Assembly (NCBI GenBank): GCA_015486815.1
Contig: WFQY01000125.1
Location: 1 to 7,587 of the forward strand
Source of the DNA: Phycisphaerae bacterium
GTDB lineage: Bacteria; Planctomycetota; Phycisphaerae; JAAYCJ01
Reading direction: 5' to 3'
DNA: 7,587 nucleotides
Part shown: positions 6,015-7,587 of the stretch, one piece after another
Layout of the letters: every line of letters begins with the position of its first letter
How positions within the stretch are numbered: position 1 is the first letter of the stretch
The notes under the pieces: generated by a model
Database searches by the model: none
The model's input: only the letters and a program-made list of their open reading frames with translations
What the model was told of the DNA's origin: nothing
Made by a program: the position numbers and the translations under genes

Positions 6015-6126
6015 GATTGGTTCCTTTATATCTATAACCCGAACCCGATAATGTTTATATGGACTTATTCTATATATATGTCGGAAAAAAAGACTTAGGA
6101 CTTAATTACAGATAAGACAAATATCA
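6015..6126 (-). promoter_or_regulatory. AT-rich control region upstream of the PilZ pair, with heptamer repeats
   Basis: This 112-bp gap between the rdgB stop and the first PilZ start is the longest non-coding stretch in the window. It holds three heptamers given on the plus strand: GGACTTA (6061-6067), AGACTTA (6091-6097) and GGACTTA (6098-6104), the last two in tandem. It also has a run of seven A (6085-6091), a TATATATAT tract (6071-6079), and on the minus strand the tandem GGGTTC-GGGTTA (6035-6046) just upstream of the ribosome site. Minus-strand -10-like TATAAA is at 6054-6059, but no well-spaced -35 box is seen. A promoter and an operator are plausible but not proven. No clear rdgB terminator hairpin is visible. 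Confidence 0.35.
6022..6027 (-). promoter_or_regulatory. Ribosome binding site of the first PilZ gene
   Basis: On the minus strand AAAGGA lies 7 nt before the ATG at 6014, which favours this start over internal alternatives. Confidence 0.65.
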
Positions 6127-6750
6127 TCAAATTTGTGATAGAATATTTGCAATCTGATACTTAAGCTTGCGAGTAGCTTTACCCCTGTGAGAAATCTTGT
6201 TTTTTTCTTCACGTGAAATTTCCGCTGTCGTCTTACCTAACTCGGGAACAAAAAAGTGAGGGTCATAACCAAAACCGTTTTCACCACGCGCCACATCAAT
6301 AATTATTCCTTCAATCACACCTTCACCGTCAGCCAATATTTTACCATCCGGATCAACCAATACCATCGCACATTTGAATCTCGCTGTTCGCTTCTCCGAT
6401 GGCACCCCAGTCAACTCCTTTATAAGTTTCTCATTATTCGTTTTATCGTCGCAAGGCTCTCCCGCATATCTGGCTGAATATACCCCGGGCCTACCGCCCA
6501 ACGCATCAACTTCAAGACCGGAATCATCCGCAAGTGTATAAAGTTTAAATCTTTGCGAATAATACCTCGCCTTCTGAACAGCATTTTCCATAAAAGTATT
6601 GCCCGTTTCCTCGCATTCAGGCACCGCAGGCAAGTCTTTCAATGATATACACTTTAACGGCAAATCGCTTAATTCTGCAGCAATTTCATTGAACTTTCCT
6701 TTATTGCCGGTAGCTATCAGGATGGTAATTTTTGGCTTATCGGAACTCAT
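6127..6750 (-). CDS. rdgB: XTP/dITP diphosphatase (RdgB/HAM1 family non-canonical purine NTP pyrophosphatase)
   Basis: Hydrolyses dITP, XTP and ITP to monophosphates plus pyrophosphate, keeping deaminated purines out of DNA and RNA; cytosolic and usually a homodimer needing magnesium. From the chosen start it is 207 aa, close to the usual length. Family motifs are in order: ATGNKGKFNEI (13-23), the substrate loop near ECEETGNTFMENA, LADDSGLEVDALGGRPGVYSARYAG in two blocks around the catalytic-type Asp75-Asp76, then ENGFGYDPHFFVPE (157-170), and SHRGKA (187-192) binding the base. The frame also opens earlier (6795), but those extra 15 residues lie over the dnaA end and lack homology. The ATG at 6750 follows the dnaA stop by 4 bp, with AGGA just ahead of it at short spacing. 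The gene is therefore probably expressed with dnaA, which is a sensible functional pairing. Confidence 0.95.
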   Translation of the reverse strand: MSSDKPKITILIATGNKGKFNEIAAELSDLPLKCISLKDLPAVPECEETGNTFMENAVQKARYYSQRFKLYTLADDSGLEVDALGGRPGVYSARYAGEPCDDKTNNEKLIKELTGVPSEKRTARFKCAMVLVDPDGKILADGEGVIEGIIIDVARGENGFGYDPHFFVPELGKTTAEISREEKNKISHRGKATRKLKYQIANILSQI

Positions 6751-6754
6751 AATC

Positions 6755-7587
6755 CTATTTAAGTTGACTTTCAATCTCATCGAGAATATCGGCAAGCTTC
6801 ATCGACATTTCTTTATCCTTAGCCCGCCAGGAAATTGTCAAATTCAATCCTATCTGCTGTTCAATTTTCTGACAGGCAAGTACCACTGTAGAGTGATTTT
6901 TCTTACCAAGCTGCCTCCCTATCTCCGGAAAACTCATCTTCGTATATTTCCTCGCAAGATACATTGTTATTGCCCGTGCAAGTGCGACCGTCTGTTTTCT
7001 CTTCGACGAATGAATGTCAGCTACCTTTACATCAAAATAGTTCGCTACTGCTCTCTCGATTTTGTCAAGCTGACTAACAGGCGATTCAAAACTACTATAC
7101 TCGCTTGCTACTTTTTCCGCTATCTCTATGCTGATAGGCTTATTACACAAAGACGAATAGGCAAATAATTTCAATATCGCACCTTCTATCTCCCTGACAT
7201 TACCCCTTACACGATGAGAAATCAAATCGATAACGCATTCGGGTAGGTTCTGCCCGAGTATTTGCGAACGCCTACGTATGATCTCCGCACGTGTAGGCTG
7301 ATCGGGCGGATTAATCTTGACCACCATTCCGCTTATACATCTGTCAATTAAGGAGTTATGAAATTGCTGGATATGCCTCGGATGCGTATCCGAAGCCATC
7401 ACTACCTGCTTGCCCGCTGCGTTTATTGCATTGTAAGTATGAAGAAATTCTTCCTGCGTTGCCCTTTTATTCGCAAGAAAATGAACATCATCTATTACCA
7501 ATACGTCAACATTCCGATACTGCCGGCGAAATGCATCAAGCTGATTGTTTTTTATTGCAACAATAAACTGATTCGTAAATTCCTCTC
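6755..7587 (-). CDS. dnaA: Chromosomal replication initiator DnaA, C-terminal part (5' end beyond window)
   Basis: ATP-dependent initiator that binds DnaA boxes at the origin and melts it. The window holds the last 276 codons; the frame stays open past 7501 to the right edge, so the TTG at 7501 is not a start. Visible AAA+ features are EEFTNQF and AFRRQYRNVDV before Walker B (VLVIDDVHFL), sensor I (VVMASDTHP), the arginine finger in LIDRCISGMVVKINPPD, and sensor II in RGNVREIEGAILKL. Domain IV, the helix-turn-helix DNA-binding domain, includes VADIHSSKRKQTVALARAITMYLARK, SFPEIGRQLG and the signature KNHSTVVLACQKI. The Walker A loop and domains I-II are off the window. Compared with E. coli, the signature has Asn for Asp433 and Ser for Thr435, and the residues around the arginine finger differ (DRC instead of SRF). 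rdgB follows 4 bp downstream. Confidence 0.97.
   Translation of the reverse strand, partial: EEFTNQFIVAIKNNQLDAFRRQYRNVDVLVIDDVHFLANKRATQEEFLHTYNAINAAGKQVVMASDTHPRHIQQFHNSLIDRCISGMVVKINPPDQPTRAEIIRRRSQILGQNLPECVIDLISHRVRGNVREIEGAILKLFAYSSLCNKPISIEIAEKVASEYSSFESPVSQLDKIERAVANYFDVKVADIHSSKRKQTVALARAITMYLARKYTKMSFPEIGRQLGKKNHSTVVLACQKIEQQIGLNLTISWRAKDKEMSMKLADILDEIESQLK

Noticed and set aside
6085..6126. Rho-independent terminator after rdgB
   Set aside because: On the minus strand there is a run of seven T, but the sequence before it does not form a convincing GC-rich stem; only imperfect heptamer repeats are present.
6751..6795. Upstream extension of RdgB to an ATG at 6795
   Set aside because: The extra residues are an out-of-frame reading of the dnaA 3' end. 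RdgB homology begins just after the Met at 6750.
6599..7168. Plus-strand open frame of 189 codons over rdgB and dnaA
   Set aside because: It spans the ends of two genes with unmistakable motifs on the other strand; a shadow frame.
6127..7587. Replication origin within the window
   Set aside because: dnaA is present, but I saw no TTATCCACA-type box in the gaps here. Origins usually lie upstream of dnaA, which is beyond the right edge.
1..7587. CRISPR array, tRNA, insertion sequence, phage or defence genes
   Set aside because: Both strands were read; gaps are at most 112 bp and hold no regularly spaced repeats, cloverleaf, transposase or terminal inverted repeats. The window is housekeeping-like.

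Overview
The window (moderately AT-rich by eye) is densely coded with bacterial housekeeping and signalling genes. The organism is probably a Planctomycetota member, perhaps of the Phycisphaerae. This rests on the style of the DnaA fragment (SGMVVKI after the arginine finger, KNHSTV in domain IV), on lipoprotein and envelope genes of a diderm type, and on base composition. It is inferred by eye, not by a search. I see no tRNA, rRNA, CRISPR array, insertion sequence or integrase.

Layout from left to right: (1) the 3' part of a plus-strand lipoprotein with a bacterial-repeat (InlB B-repeat-like) domain fused to a cyclophilin peptidyl-prolyl isomerase. (2) After a 30-bp convergent gap built from a palindromic 14-bp tandem repeat, a minus-strand pair: a short phosphoglycosyl transferase followed, with overlap, by a PgeF/YlmD-type laccase-domain protein. 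(3) A 42-bp divergent control region with overlapping promoter-like -10 boxes. (4) A plus-strand run of a HAD-superfamily hydrolase, a DUF47/PhoU-like protein and a PiT inorganic phosphate transporter. (5) A minus-strand run that reads from the right edge: the C-terminal part of dnaA, then an RdgB/HAM1 nucleotide-cleaning pyrophosphatase, a 112-bp gap, and two tandem PilZ-domain (YcgR-like) proteins. The second PilZ gene overlaps the end of the PiT gene tail to tail by 14 bp.

Functionally, the phosphate pair (DUF47 plus PiT) is a standard low-affinity phosphate uptake module. dnaA and rdgB pair replication initiation with clearing of deaminated nucleotides. The PilZ pair suggests c-di-GMP responsive output without any visible flagellar or pilus gene. 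The sugar transferase and PgeF point to cell-envelope work. I found no clearly undescribed multi-gene system. The most interesting points are the cyclophilin fusion lipoprotein, the PilZ tandem with heptamer repeats upstream, the altered DnaA motifs, and the compact divergent promoter with a possible leaderless transcript.
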